From Paraburkholderia sp. CNPSo 3272 (GTDB lineage: Bacteria > Pseudomonadota > Gammaproteobacteria > Burkholderiales > Burkholderiaceae), in contig NZ_JAMBPQ010000008.1 of NCBI RefSeq assembly GCF_024206495.1, positions 62,001-126,000 of the forward strand: 64,000 nt of DNA. The letters run 5' to 3'. The notes under the pieces were generated by a model, which was given only the letters and a program-made list of their open reading frames with translations, was not told the origin of the DNA and did not search any database. Positions within the stretch are counted from its first letter, which is position 1, and the number at the start of each line of letters is the position of its first letter. This document shows positions 28,430-37,450 of this stretch, piece after piece. Position numbers and translations under genes: made by a program.

Positions 28430-30091
28430 TCAGCCCGAGGGCGTCACTAGCTTCAGCCGTTGGACCTTGCCCGAGGGGCCGCGCGGCAGTTCGCTTACGA
28501 AGCGGATCTCTTTCGGCGTTTTGTAGCGGCCCAGTTCGCGCAGGCAGTGCTCGCGCAGGGCGTCCGGGTCGGGCGCGCCTTGCCAGTGAGCCTCGCGCGC
28601 CACCACGAACGCGACGATCTCCTGCCCATAGGCGGGATCGGGCACGCCGACGGCCGCCGCGTCGAGCACGCCCGGATGGCGCAGCAGCGCCTCATCGATC
28701 TCACGCGGCGCGATGTTCTCGCCGCCCTTGATGATCAGTTCCTTCGAGCGGCCGTTGATATAGAAGTAGCCCTCGTCGTCGCGATAGCCGAGGTCGCCGG
28801 TGCGCAGCCAGCCGTCGGCGGTGAACGCTTTCGCCGTGTCCTCGCCGCGCTTGTAGTAGCCGCGCATGAGCTGGGCGCCGCGCAATACGATTTCGCCGCA
28901 CTCGTTCGGTCCGCATTCACGGCCGTCACGATCGATCACGCGCGCTTCGCCGCCCGATGGCAGGCCGATGCTGCCAATGCGGCGCCGCGCTGCATCGTAC
29001 GGATTGCTAAAGACGGGCGCGGCGGTCTCGGTCATCCCCATCGTTTCAATGACGCCGATGCCGAAGCGCGCCTCGAATGCGCGATGATGGTCGGCGGGCA
29101 GCGCGGCAGACGCGCTGCGGCAGAACTTGAGTGCGGACAGGTCGAGCCCGCGCGGATCGTCGCCGTTGAGGAGATAGGCGACGATGGTCGGCACCACGTT
29201 GACCCACGTGCAGCCGTAGCTGGCGGCGTCGCGCCAGAACGTGCGCCCGGAGAAGCGCGGCGTCAGCACGACCGAGCCCGCGTGCCACAGCGGCGCGAGC
29301 AAGGTCACGACGAGCCCGTTGATGTGATAGAGCGGCAGCGATGCCAGCACGCGGTCGTCGTCGGCCAGCCGGTGCTCGAGGCTGATGTTGCGCGCGTTCG
29401 CATGGAGGCTTGCGTGGCTGAGCAGCACGCCCTTGGGCGCGCCGGTCGTGCCCGAGGTGTACATCAGGAGAGCGATGTCGTCACCATCGGGCCCGGACTG
29501 GGCTTCCACGGGCGGTGATTCCACGACCGGGAGGCCCGCGAGGCTGGCCGCGGGCACGGCGCTCGCCGCATCGGCGGCCGCGGTTTCGAGAGCGGGGAGC
29601 ACCGGCAACGCGACGGCATCCGGCTCCGTGCGCACGAGAGCGATATTGCGCGGCATGCCCTGCTCGCGCAGCGCGGCGAGCGCCGCTGCGAGGGCACCGC
29701 TGGTCTGCGCGCTCGCGAAGATCATCCGCGTATCCGAATGCTCGACGATATAGGCGAGCTGCGACGCCTGACAAAGCAGGTTGAGCGGATGCGCGATCAG
29801 TCCGCTGTACATCGCGCCGAGCAGCAGCGTGGCAGTCTGGATGCCGTTGCCCATCAGCACGGAAACGACGTCGCCCGGCTTGAGGCCGGCGTCGCGAAAG
29901 CGGCTCTCGAGCGCGCGGCAACGCTCGAGCAGTTCGCCGAAGGTCAGCGTCGCGCCTGCCGGGGCGCTCTCAGCGGCTGACCCCGCGTCTTCCGTGGCGC
30001 CTTCGTCGGGCGCAGCCAGCAGGAAGGGCTTGTCCGGATACTGTGCGGCGCGTGCTTCGATCAGCGCGCGGATCGTGGCGGGCGCGCTCAT
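28430..30091 (-). CDS. sauT: Sulfoacetate-CoA ligase (AMP-forming)
   Basis: Adenylate-forming acyl-CoA synthetase, 553 aa. P-loop-like motif LLMYTSGTTGAPKG at about residues 208-221, GWLRTGDLGYRDDEGYFYIN and GRSKELIIKGGENIAPREID in the hinge region, and the C-terminal catalytic lysine region ELPRGPSGKVQR. It should activate sulfoacetate with ATP and CoA to sulfoacetyl-CoA, the substrate of SauS. GGAGG precedes the ATG, which overlaps the sauS stop by four bases (ATGA). A frame start far upstream at 30292 lies inside sauS and is rejected. The assignment rests on the sauSTU order; the fold alone would allow many carboxylic acids. Confidence 0.87.
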   Translation of the reverse strand: MSAPATIRALIEARAAQYPDKPFLLAAPDEGATEDAGSAAESAPAGATLTFGELLERCRALESRFRDAGLKPGDVVSVLMGNGIQTATLLLGAMYSGLIAHPLNLLCQASQLAYIVEHSDTRMIFASAQTSGALAAALAALREQGMPRNIALVRTEPDAVALPVLPALETAAADAASAVPAASLAGLPVVESPPVEAQSGPDGDDIALLMYTSGTTGAPKGVLLSHASLHANARNISLEHRLADDDRVLASLPLYHINGLVVTLLAPLWHAGSVVLTPRFSGRTFWRDAASYGCTWVNVVPTIVAYLLNGDDPRGLDLSALKFCRSASAALPADHHRAFEARFGIGVIETMGMTETAAPVFSNPYDAARRRIGSIGLPSGGEARVIDRDGRECGPNECGEIVLRGAQLMRGYYKRGEDTAKAFTADGWLRTGDLGYRDDEGYFYINGRSKELIIKGGENIAPREIDEALLRHPGVLDAAAVGVPDPAYGQEIVAFVVAREAHWQGAPDPDALREHCLRELGRYKTPKEIRFVSELPRGPSGKVQRLKLVTPSG

Positions 30092-31542
30092 TGGCCGAAC
30101 CTCCGGAAATAGTCGCCGAGCAAGGTGTCGAGTTCGGGAACGCGCTCCGTGATCGGGTACGCCACGCGCGTGATGTTCAGGTACTGGCGAAAGCCGAGAT
30201 TGTCCGAAAAGTTGTTGCGCCCCCAGGTCCCGCAACCCATCGAGAGCGAGAAGGGCAGGCCGTTGTCGAAGTTGCCGCCCGTCGCGAAGCAATGCGCCTG
30301 GTTGACGATCACGCGCGCCACCGGCAGCGTCGAACCCAGCGTCACCGCTTCATCGGGATCGTCGGTATGCAGGCCGACCGAGTGACCCGCTCCCATATAC
30401 GCGTAGAGGCTGCGCACGATATCCGCCGCGGCGCCGAAATCGCGCGCGCGGTAGACCGTGAGCACGGGCGCGAGCTTTTCGCCGGAAAACGGATGAGTCG
30501 CGCCGAAGCCGCTCTCCTCGACCATCAGGAACGCGCTTGCGCGCGCTGCCGCGTCGGCCACCTCGTCGAGGCCCGCGGCGCGCGCGATCTGCGCCGCGGA
30601 TTTTGCGGTGCAACGCGACGAGAGCTTGCCGTCGGTCCACATCGCCGCCTGCAATTGCGCCTTCTGTTGGGCGTCGAGCAGCACGCCGCCACATGCGGCG
30701 AGTTCATGCAGCATCGCGTCGTAGACCGCCTCGTCGATCACGACGCTGTTCTCGGACGAACAGCTCGTCGCGTTGTCGAAGGTCTTCGACGCGGCGATTT
30801 TGTGCGCCGCATCGCGAAGGTTCGCCGTGCGTGTGACGATCGAAGCCACGTTGCCGGCTCCCACGCCGAAGGCCGGCGTGCCGCTGGCGTAGGCCATGCG
30901 CACGTTGGCCTGCGAGCCCGTTGCGACCACGAGGTCGGCTTCGCGCATCAGCGCGGCGGTGGCGGTCTTGTCCACCGGTGCGGGCAGCATCTGCACGAGC
31001 GCCGGATCCAGCCCCGCCTTGGCGAACTGCGCATGGATGAAGCCGATGAGCGCCTCGCACGCGCCGTAGCCCTTCGGCGAAGGCGCGACGATCACCGCAT
31101 TGCCGCATTTGAGCGCGTTGATGATCTTGTTGGCGGGCGTCGCGGCCGGATTGGTGGAGGGCGTGATCGCCGCGACCACCCCGACCGCGCGCGCGATTTC
31201 GACGATGCCCGTGGCCTCGTCACGCGCAATCACGCCGCAGGTCTTTTTCCCATGCAGATCGCGCAGCAACCCGAGCGTCTTGCGGTAGTTCTTGCGGAAC
31301 TTGTCGTCGGCGTTCCCGAGCCCGGTATCGCGCACCGCCCGCTCGGCTAGCTCGCGGTTTCGGCCGGGCTCCATGATCGCCCACGCGGCCGCCGCCGCAG
31401 CGGTATCCAGGCTTGCCTGCCCGGCGAACTCGAATGCTTGCTGCGCCGCACGGGCACGCGCCACGAGCGCGGCGATCTGCGGCGCGGACGCTTCGGGTTT
31501 GCCCGCACCGGCGGCGTTGGCGACGGTCTCTCTCACATTCAT
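30088..31542 (-). CDS. sauS: Sulfoacetaldehyde dehydrogenase (acylating)
   Basis: CoA-acylating aldehyde dehydrogenase, 484 aa, which in the reverse direction reduces sulfoacetyl-CoA to sulfoacetaldehyde for Xsc. The catalytic cysteine is C261 in FDNATSCSSENSVV; the cofactor region includes GVVAAITPSTNPAATPANKI (about 121-140) and VVATGSQANVRMAY. It resembles the aldehyde dehydrogenase half of AdhE/EutE-type enzymes. It is first in sauSTU, with a four-base overlap to sauT, and diverges from sauR across 217 bp containing two inverted repeats. Confidence 0.88.
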   Translation of the reverse strand: MNVRETVANAAGAGKPEASAPQIAALVARARAAQQAFEFAGQASLDTAAAAAAWAIMEPGRNRELAERAVRDTGLGNADDKFRKNYRKTLGLLRDLHGKKTCGVIARDEATGIVEIARAVGVVAAITPSTNPAATPANKIINALKCGNAVIVAPSPKGYGACEALIGFIHAQFAKAGLDPALVQMLPAPVDKTATAALMREADLVVATGSQANVRMAYASGTPAFGVGAGNVASIVTRTANLRDAAHKIAASKTFDNATSCSSENSVVIDEAVYDAMLHELAACGGVLLDAQQKAQLQAAMWTDGKLSSRCTAKSAAQIARAAGLDEVADAAARASAFLMVEESGFGATHPFSGEKLAPVLTVYRARDFGAAADIVRSLYAYMGAGHSVGLHTDDPDEAVTLGSTLPVARVIVNQAHCFATGGNFDNGLPFSLSMGCGTWGRNNFSDNLGFRQYLNITRVAYPITERVPELDTLLGDYFRRFGQ

Positions 31543-31562
31543 CGGCGCGCTCCGATCAAATA

Positions 31563-31580
31563 ATTGGCTGTACTGCCAAT
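31563..31580. promoter_or_regulatory. Inverted repeat near the sauS start
   Basis: ATTGGC and GCCAAT flank a 6-base spacer, 21 bp before the sauS start codon. The position fits a repressor or activator site for the divergent IclR regulator, possibly overlapping the sauS promoter or leader. Confidence 0.4.
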
Positions 31581-31655
31581 CTATTCATCGGCGCGTGAAT
31601 GCGAGTCCCGATTCCCGCGCAATCACAGACACACGGCTATGGAGCCGCGGAATAC

Positions 31656-31691
31656 GCGATTTTCGGGACTTTCACCAGTCCCGAAAATCGC
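31656..31691. promoter_or_regulatory. Perfect 15-bp inverted repeat in the sauR-sauS intergenic region
   Basis: GCGATTTTCGGGACT (31656-31670) and its exact complement (31677-31691) flank a 6-base loop, TTCACC. It lies 68 bp before the sauR start and 113 bp before sauS. A perfect repeat this long between divergent genes suggests either a SauR operator or a terminator-like barrier between the two promoters; there is no T tract. Confidence 0.55.
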
Positions 31692-31759
31692 ACCGGACGA
31701 TGCACAATAACGGGAAAGCTAGCGTCGACCGCACAAGGCAACCGACGCAGGAGACAAGC

Positions 31760-32524
31760 GTGTCCACCTCGAACCAATCGAATGCGGCGGCCGTGCGCGC
31801 GTTCCGCGTGCTGGAAACGCTAGCCCAGGCGGGCCATCCTTTGGCGATGACGGATCTCGTGGATGCGCTCGGCTTGCCCAAGCAGACGGTGCACCGCATC
31901 CTGGCCCAGCTCACCGACGCGTGGCTCGTCACACGCGGCGCCAACGACAAGCTCTACGAGTGTTCGGCGCGCGTGAGAATGATGGCGGTGAACGTGCTGA
32001 TGCATGCCGGGCCGGCGGCGGCGCGGCACCTGCTGCTCGAGCAGCTCGTCGAAAAGATCGGCGAGACCTGCAATCTCACCATGCTCGCCGGCAACGACGT
32101 GGTCTATGTCGACCGTGTGGAGACCGAATGGCCGCTGCGTATGCATCTTCAGCCGGGCTCGCACGTGCCGCTGCACTGCTCGGCAAGCGGCAAGCTGCTG
32201 CTGAGCTTTTTGCCCAAGGAGCGGCGCGACCGCATGATTGATACGCTGCCGCTGCGCGCTCATTCGGAGCAAACGATCACCGACCGCGAAGCGCTGCGCA
32301 AGGAGCTGGCGGTGACACGTCGCCGACAGCTCGCGATCAATAATCAGGAGCATTTACAGGGCTTGATTGCGATCGCCGTGCCCGTGATGCTGGACCGCAA
32401 CCGTGCGTGCGCGGCAATCGCCGTCCAGGCGCCGGTCGGGCGCGTCGCGCTCGACGACCTGCTCGCCTTCGTACCCGATCTGAGGCATGCCGCAACCGAA
32501 ACCGCGAAGACGTTCCGCGAGTAA
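31760..32524 (+). CDS. sauR: IclR-family regulator of sulfoacetate genes
   Basis: 254-aa IclR regulator: winged helix AVRAFRVLETLAQAGHPLAM with PKQTVHRILAQL as recognition helix, then an effector domain with GETCNLTMLAGNDVVYVDRV, SHVPLHCSASGKLLLSF and LAINNQEHLQGLIAIAVPV. The GTG at 31760 is preceded by CAGGAGACAAGC; the frame is open far upstream into sauS but has no supported start there. Divergent from sauSTU, as in Cupriavidus necator, where sauR is the proposed regulator. Inducer expected to be sulfoacetate or its CoA derivative. Confidence 0.86.
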   Translation: MSTSNQSNAAAVRAFRVLETLAQAGHPLAMTDLVDALGLPKQTVHRILAQLTDAWLVTRGANDKLYECSARVRMMAVNVLMHAGPAAARHLLLEQLVEKIGETCNLTMLAGNDVVYVDRVETEWPLRMHLQPGSHVPLHCSASGKLLLSFLPKERRDRMIDTLPLRAHSEQTITDREALRKELAVTRRRQLAINNQEHLQGLIAIAVPVMLDRNRACAAIAVQAPVGRVALDDLLAFVPDLRHAATETAKTFRE

Positions 32525-32544
32525 AGGGACGTGGAGCGCGCGAA

Positions 32545-33498
32545 TTACGAACGCTGATAGTAGAGATTCTGCGGATGCCGCGCTTCAGCAAAGAAAAACC
32601 AGCGCTCCGCCACCAGGCCCGCGTACTGGATCACGGCCGCCACGCAAAACACCGCGAACGATAGCCCAACGGATCGAATGCCGCCTCCAATCGCCACGAG
32701 GCAGAAAGGAGCGAGGAACGCCGCGATCAGGAACGTCCACTTGATGCGTCTGAGCGCGCGGGGTGTCTTGCCGTGAAAGAACTCGCGCAGATTGAAAGCG
32801 CCCGCCGTAAATCCCCGCGACTTCTGCTCGACGCGTTCCGCGCGAATGCCGGTCGCGCTTTGCACAGTCGATTTCGGGCGCAAGCGCGCGTTGCGGACCA
32901 GCGAGGCCGTGCGCGACGCGCAACCCGCCAGCGTCAACACGCATGCGCAGACGGCGAGCGCCACCGCCATGGCCGGTGCGAATCTCGCGGCGCACGCGGT
33001 TGCGAGCGTGAAGCCGGAGGCGCAGCCGAGCAATACGAAATTGACCAGCGTAAGCGGCGTCGCCCATTCCTGCAGAAAGCGCAGGCACGCGTAGATCATC
33101 GCGGTGCACACGAACAGCAGCAGGCTCGCGACGACAGCCACGCCCCCGATTGCCAGGGAATACGACGCCCCTAGAAGGTGCGCGAGGCCATAAGCGAACG
33201 TGCAGGCCAGAAACGCGGGAAGACACAGGCATTCGCGCGACAGCCACGAGGTGCGCCACATCGCAATGGCCCGCCATGCCCGCTCGGGATGGCCGAGATG
33301 GAAGAACGACGCAACGAGCCCCAATGCGCCCAGCGCGCACGAAAGCGCTGCACCGACGACATAGAACATCGCCGGAACCGCCGCCACGTCGCCGAAGCCG
33401 AGCCGTTGCGCCAGCTCCACGCCGACGAGGGCGATCAGCAAGCCTTGGCCCGCGCCGCTCAGCGTGGTGAGAAACACCACTGAAAATGCCGGATTCAT
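32545..33498 (-). CDS. soeC: DmsC-type membrane anchor of a molybdenum oxidoreductase, SoeC
   Basis: Integral membrane subunit, 317 aa with eight hydrophobic segments, of the DmsC/NrfD-like quinone-reactive family. It starts MNPAFSVVFLTTLSGAGQGL and contains FFHLGHPERAWRAIAMWRTS WLSRE, a family loop on helix 2-3 (quoted in two parts). GGAGAACGGT precedes the ATG at 33498. It is the last gene of soeABC and would pass electrons from sulfite oxidation into the quinone pool. The alternative is a DMSO-reductase-type complex working in the other direction. Confidence 0.82.
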   Translation of the reverse strand: MNPAFSVVFLTTLSGAGQGLLIALVGVELAQRLGFGDVAAVPAMFYVVGAALSCALGALGLVASFFHLGHPERAWRAIAMWRTSWLSRECLCLPAFLACTFAYGLAHLLGASYSLAIGGVAVVASLLLFVCTAMIYACLRFLQEWATPLTLVNFVLLGCASGFTLATACAARFAPAMAVALAVCACVLTLAGCASRTASLVRNARLRPKSTVQSATGIRAERVEQKSRGFTAGAFNLREFFHGKTPRALRRIKWTFLIAAFLAPFCLVAIGGGIRSVGLSFAVFCVAAVIQYAGLVAERWFFFAEARHPQNLYYQRS

Positions 33499-33550
33499 AC
33501 CGTTCTCCACTCTTCGATTCGGGGCGCGCTATTCAAGCGCGCAGGCGTGC

Positions 33551-34285
33551 TCATACGCGCGTAGCGATCGACGCGAGATTGAGCGCGCCGTGTTCGGCCT
33601 GCGCTTCCAGCGTATCGGCCTCACCCGCGCCCGATGTCTTGCAGGAACAGGAGCCGCTGCCACAGGACGTCACCGGTTGACGCGGCAAATAGTGATTCGA
33701 CGGCCGGGTTCCCCACTCGGGCATCAGCTGATAGGCGCCCCGTTCGCGAATCGCCTTCGACACGACCGACTCCGGATCGTGAATGTCGCCAAAGAGGCGT
33801 GCCGAGGTCGGGCACGCCAGCACGCACGCGGGCTTGCGGTCGCGCTCCGGCAGCGCCTCGTTGTAGATGCGGTCGGAGCACAGCGTGCACTTGGTCATTT
33901 CCTTGCGCGCTTCGTCGATTTCGCGCGCGCCATAGGGGCAGGCCCACGCGCAGTACTTGCAGCCGATGCAGCGGTCGTAGTCGACCAGCACGAGGCCGTC
34001 TTCCTTGCGCTTGTAGCTTGCCCCGGTCGGACAGACCGGCACGCACGGCGGGTCCTCGCAGTGCAGGCAGGACTTGGGGAAATGAATGGTGTCGGCAAGC
34101 GGAAACTCGCCGGCTTCGAACGTCTGCACCCGGTTGAAGAACGTGCCCGATGGATCGGCGTCATACGGGCGAAAGTCGGCGAGACTGCCCGCCTCGCCCG
34201 ACGTGTTCCATTCCTTGCAGCTCGTCACGCACGCGTGGCAGCCCACGCAGACGTTCAGATCGATCACGAGCGCCATCTGTGTCAT
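33551..34285 (-). CDS. soeB: Four-cluster ferredoxin-type electron transfer subunit, SoeB
   Basis: Cytoplasmic iron-sulfur subunit, 244 aa, with four cysteine groups for four [4Fe-4S] clusters: CVGCHACVTSCKEW (about residues 13-26), CLHCEDPPCVPVCPTG, CIGCKYCAWACPYG and CTLCSDR paired with CVLACPTSA. It passes electrons from the molybdenum subunit to the membrane anchor. The C-terminal tail carries an additional cysteine-rich string, SCGSGSCSCK, not expected from the DmsB fold. It lies 15 bp after soeA and about 50 bp before soeC. Confidence 0.88.
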   Translation of the reverse strand: MTQMALVIDLNVCVGCHACVTSCKEWNTSGEAGSLADFRPYDADPSGTFFNRVQTFEAGEFPLADTIHFPKSCLHCEDPPCVPVCPTGASYKRKEDGLVLVDYDRCIGCKYCAWACPYGAREIDEARKEMTKCTLCSDRIYNEALPERDRKPACVLACPTSARLFGDIHDPESVVSKAIRERGAYQLMPEWGTRPSNHYLPRQPVTSCGSGSCSCKTSGAGEADTLEAQAEHGALNLASIATRV

Positions 34286-34300
34286 AGCATGCTCCCCGTT

Positions 34301-37243
34301 TCACTTGCGTTGCGCGGCTTTCACAAGACGCGCGGCAAACTCGCCGCGCCCGGCGAAATACGTCTGCACGACGCGATGGATGATGCCCCCTGCCCCCGCC
34401 CCTGCGCCGACGGAGCCGGGCAGCGCGGGCATGGCGGCGAACTGCGGCAGAGTGTGGTCGGCGTGAGCCTCCGCCGGGTAGATGCGCACGCGCACGTCGT
34501 ACCACGCGGCTTGCCCCGTGATCGGATCGGAGTTCGAGGTGCGCGTGTGATCGGCGCGCTTGACGGGAATCTCGTCGGCGATCAGGTGGTTCAGCAGGAA
34601 GCCGCGCTGTGACTCGTTGGCGTCGGGTCCGAGATTCCACGCGCCCGCCGACTTGCCGATGGCGTTCCACGTCCAGACCGTGCCCGGCTCGACCGCTTCG
34701 CTGTAGCGCGCGAGGCACCGCACTTTGCCCCATTGGGATTCCACGTATATCCAGCCGCCGTCCTCGATGCCCTGTGCCGCCGCGGTGCGCGGATTCATGT
34801 ATAGATAGTTCTCGCCATGAATCTGCCGCAGCCAGGCGTTCTGCGAGTCCCACGAGTGGTACATCGCCATGGGACGCTGCGTGACGGCCGCGAGCGGATA
34901 CTGCGCGTGATCGGTCGTATCGTGTTCGAGCGGCTGATGCCAGAACGGCAGCGGGTCGAAGTACTGTTCGATGCGCGCGCGCAAATGCTCGGGCGGCTGC
35001 CGGCCCTTGGTCTTGCCCTGCGCGGCGAGCCGGAACTTCTGCATCACGTCCGAGTAGAGTGCGATGACGATCGGCTCGTTGAACTTGCGAAAACCCTTTT
35101 CGACGGCGAAGTCCAGGTACGGCCCGTTGCAGTTGCGCATGTATTGCAGCGACTCGGGCAGCGTGTAGTGGTAGACGCAGTTGTGCTTCGCGTACTCTTC
35201 CCACTGCCGCGGGTTCGGTTCGCCGACCAGCGCCTTGTCGCCCTCCTTGCCGCGCCAGCCGATCAGGAAGCCCACGCCCGAGCCCGGCGCCGTCTGGTGA
35301 TTGATGATGAAGTCCGGATAGTCGCGGTATTTGCGCGTGCCTTCGGGCGTCGTGAACGCGGGCAGCTTCAGGCGGCTTGCCAGCTCGACCAGTACTTCCT
35401 GGAACGGCTTGCATTCGCCCGTCGGCGGGACGACGGGCACGCGCACGGAGTCCACCGGACCGTCGAACTCGGAAATGGGCCGGTCGAGCATCGACATCGC
35501 GTCGTGGCGTTCGAGGTAGGTCGTGTCGGGCAGAATCAGGTCGGCGAAGGCCGTCATCTCCGACTGGAACGCATCGCACACCACGATGAACGGAATCTTG
35601 TACTCGCCGTTCTCGTGCTTGTCCGCGAGCATCTTGCGGACTTCCATCGTGTTCATCGACGAATTCCACGCCATGTTGGCCATGAAGATCAACAGCGTAT
35701 CGATGCGATACGGGTCGCCCCGCCACGCGTTCGTAATGACGCTATGCATCAAACCATGCACGGCGAGCGGGTACTCCCACGAAAACGCCTTGTCGATGCG
35801 CACGGGCTCGCCCTTGGCGTCGATAAACAGATCTTCGGGCGCGGCGGGCCAGCCCAGCGGACCGTTCGCGAGCGGCGTGTTCGGCTTCACGTCGTCGGGG
35901 CTGTTGGGCGGCTTCGCCGAGGGCGGCACGGCGCGCGGATACGGCGACTTGTGCCGGAAACCGCCGGGCCGGTCGATGGTGCCGAGCAACGACATCAGCA
36001 CGGCGAGCCCGCGTATCGACTGAAAGCCGTTCGAATGAGCGGCGAGCCCGCGCATGGCGTGAAAGGCAATGGGCGCGCCCGTCACGGATTCGTGCGTCTC
36101 GCCCCAGGCGTCGGTCCACTGAATCGGCAGCGTGACCTTCTGATCGCGCGCGACATCGGCCATTTCCTGGGCCAGCCGGCGGATCGTGGCTGCGGAAATG
36201 CCGGTGATCTGCGCCGCCCACTCCGGCGTGCAGTCGGCAACCTGCTCACGCAGCAACTCGAACGACGGCGCGACGGGCGTGCCGTCTGCGAGCGTATAGC
36301 GCCCTTCAAGCGCGGGGCGCACGCCCGGCGCGTGATGCGGCACTTCGCGCTGGCTCGCGGCGTCCCACCACAGATGGTTCTGCGGAAAGAGCGGATTGCG
36401 CGGTTCAACTGCCGGGTCCTGCACGAACAGGCCGTACGTATCGCTGTCGGCGCGCATATCGAGCAGTTCGCCGGCATTCGTATAGCGCTCGACGAACTCG
36501 CGGTCGTACGCATTCCGTTCGATCAGCTCACGCATGAGCGCCATGAACAGCGCGCCATCCGTGCCGGGACGGATCGGCACCCATTCATCGGCGATTGCCG
36601 CGTAGCCCGTGCGGATCGGATTGATGGCGACGAAGCGGCCGCCCGCGCGCTTGAACTTCGAAATCGCAATCTTCAGCGGATTCGAATGATGGTCCTCCGC
36701 CGTGCCGATCATGAAAAACAGCCTCGCGCGGTCGAGGTCCGGTCCACCGAACTCCCAGAACGAGCCGCCCATCGTATAGATCATGCCGGCCGCCATGTTC
36801 GCCGAGCAGAAGCCGCCGTGCGCCGCATAGTTTGGGGTGCCGAACTGTTTGGCGAACAAGCCTGTGAGCGCCTGCATCTGGTCGCGGCCCGTGAAGAGTG
36901 CGAATTGCCTCGGGTCGGTCGCGCGCAAATGCGCGAGGCGCTTTTCCAGCATGTCGAACGCGGCTTCCCAGGAGATGGGCTCGAACTGAGCGGTGCCGCG
37001 CAAGGCGTCCGGCTTGCGCAGCAGAGGCTGCGTGAGGCGCGCCGGCGAATACTGCTTCATGATGCCCGACGAGCCTTTTGCGCAGATCACACCCTGATTA
37101 AGCGGATGGTCGGGGTTGCCATCGATATAACGAACCTCGCCGTCGCGAAGATGCACGCGTATGCCACAGCGGCACGCGCACATGTAGCATGTCGTGGTCT
37201 TGACCTCGAGCTTCTCATTCTGCGTGCGGGGCTGATGTTCCAT
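34301..37243 (-). CDS. soeA: Molybdopterin oxidoreductase catalytic subunit, candidate sulfite dehydrogenase (quinone) SoeA
   Basis: DMSO-reductase-family molybdenum enzyme, 980 aa. The N-terminal [4Fe-4S] site is CX2CX3C (C19, C22, C26) with the fourth cysteine at C54 in GVICAKGSSG. There is no twin-arginine or Sec signal, so it should act in the cytoplasm, which separates SoeA from exported DmsA/TtrA-type enzymes. GGAGGAGCG sits directly before the ATG at 37243. With soeB and soeC it forms a complex that, in phototrophic and heterotrophic sulfur metabolism, oxidises cytoplasmic sulfite to sulfate; this is the sulfite made by Xsc. Substrate assignment is from context and subunit set. Confidence 0.82.
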   Translation of the reverse strand: MEHQPRTQNEKLEVKTTTCYMCACRCGIRVHLRDGEVRYIDGNPDHPLNQGVICAKGSSGIMKQYSPARLTQPLLRKPDALRGTAQFEPISWEAAFDMLEKRLAHLRATDPRQFALFTGRDQMQALTGLFAKQFGTPNYAAHGGFCSANMAAGMIYTMGGSFWEFGGPDLDRARLFFMIGTAEDHHSNPLKIAISKFKRAGGRFVAINPIRTGYAAIADEWVPIRPGTDGALFMALMRELIERNAYDREFVERYTNAGELLDMRADSDTYGLFVQDPAVEPRNPLFPQNHLWWDAASQREVPHHAPGVRPALEGRYTLADGTPVAPSFELLREQVADCTPEWAAQITGISAATIRRLAQEMADVARDQKVTLPIQWTDAWGETHESVTGAPIAFHAMRGLAAHSNGFQSIRGLAVLMSLLGTIDRPGGFRHKSPYPRAVPPSAKPPNSPDDVKPNTPLANGPLGWPAAPEDLFIDAKGEPVRIDKAFSWEYPLAVHGLMHSVITNAWRGDPYRIDTLLIFMANMAWNSSMNTMEVRKMLADKHENGEYKIPFIVVCDAFQSEMTAFADLILPDTTYLERHDAMSMLDRPISEFDGPVDSVRVPVVPPTGECKPFQEVLVELASRLKLPAFTTPEGTRKYRDYPDFIINHQTAPGSGVGFLIGWRGKEGDKALVGEPNPRQWEEYAKHNCVYHYTLPESLQYMRNCNGPYLDFAVEKGFRKFNEPIVIALYSDVMQKFRLAAQGKTKGRQPPEHLRARIEQYFDPLPFWHQPLEHDTTDHAQYPLAAVTQRPMAMYHSWDSQNAWLRQIHGENYLYMNPRTAAAQGIEDGGWIYVESQWGKVRCLARYSEAVEPGTVWTWNAIGKSAGAWNLGPDANESQRGFLLNHLIADEIPVKRADHTRTSNSDPITGQAAWYDVRVRIYPAEAHADHTLPQFAAMPALPGSVGAGAGAGGIIHRVVQTYFAGRGEFAARLVKAAQRK

Positions 37244-37450
37244 CGCTCCTCCAGATGCGCTTGCGGTGCAGCTGCACAAACTCTGTGCCGACAATGAATA
37301 TCGTATAAATGAGCGGCAAATAGAAAAACTCGCAATTTGCGATCTCATTCATCGGCCCGCCCGATAGTTGCCGGCGGTGCGCCTGATTGACGTCTGGATT
37401 CGCAGCTGGACGGGGCTGGGGGAGACGAGGCCGCGCTGCGGCACAACGCG

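Noticed and set aside
34817..37297. Open frame of 826 codons on the plus strand opposite soeA
   Set aside because: A shadow of the molybdopterin subunit: no ribosome binding site, no known fold, and soeA has intact cofactor motifs.
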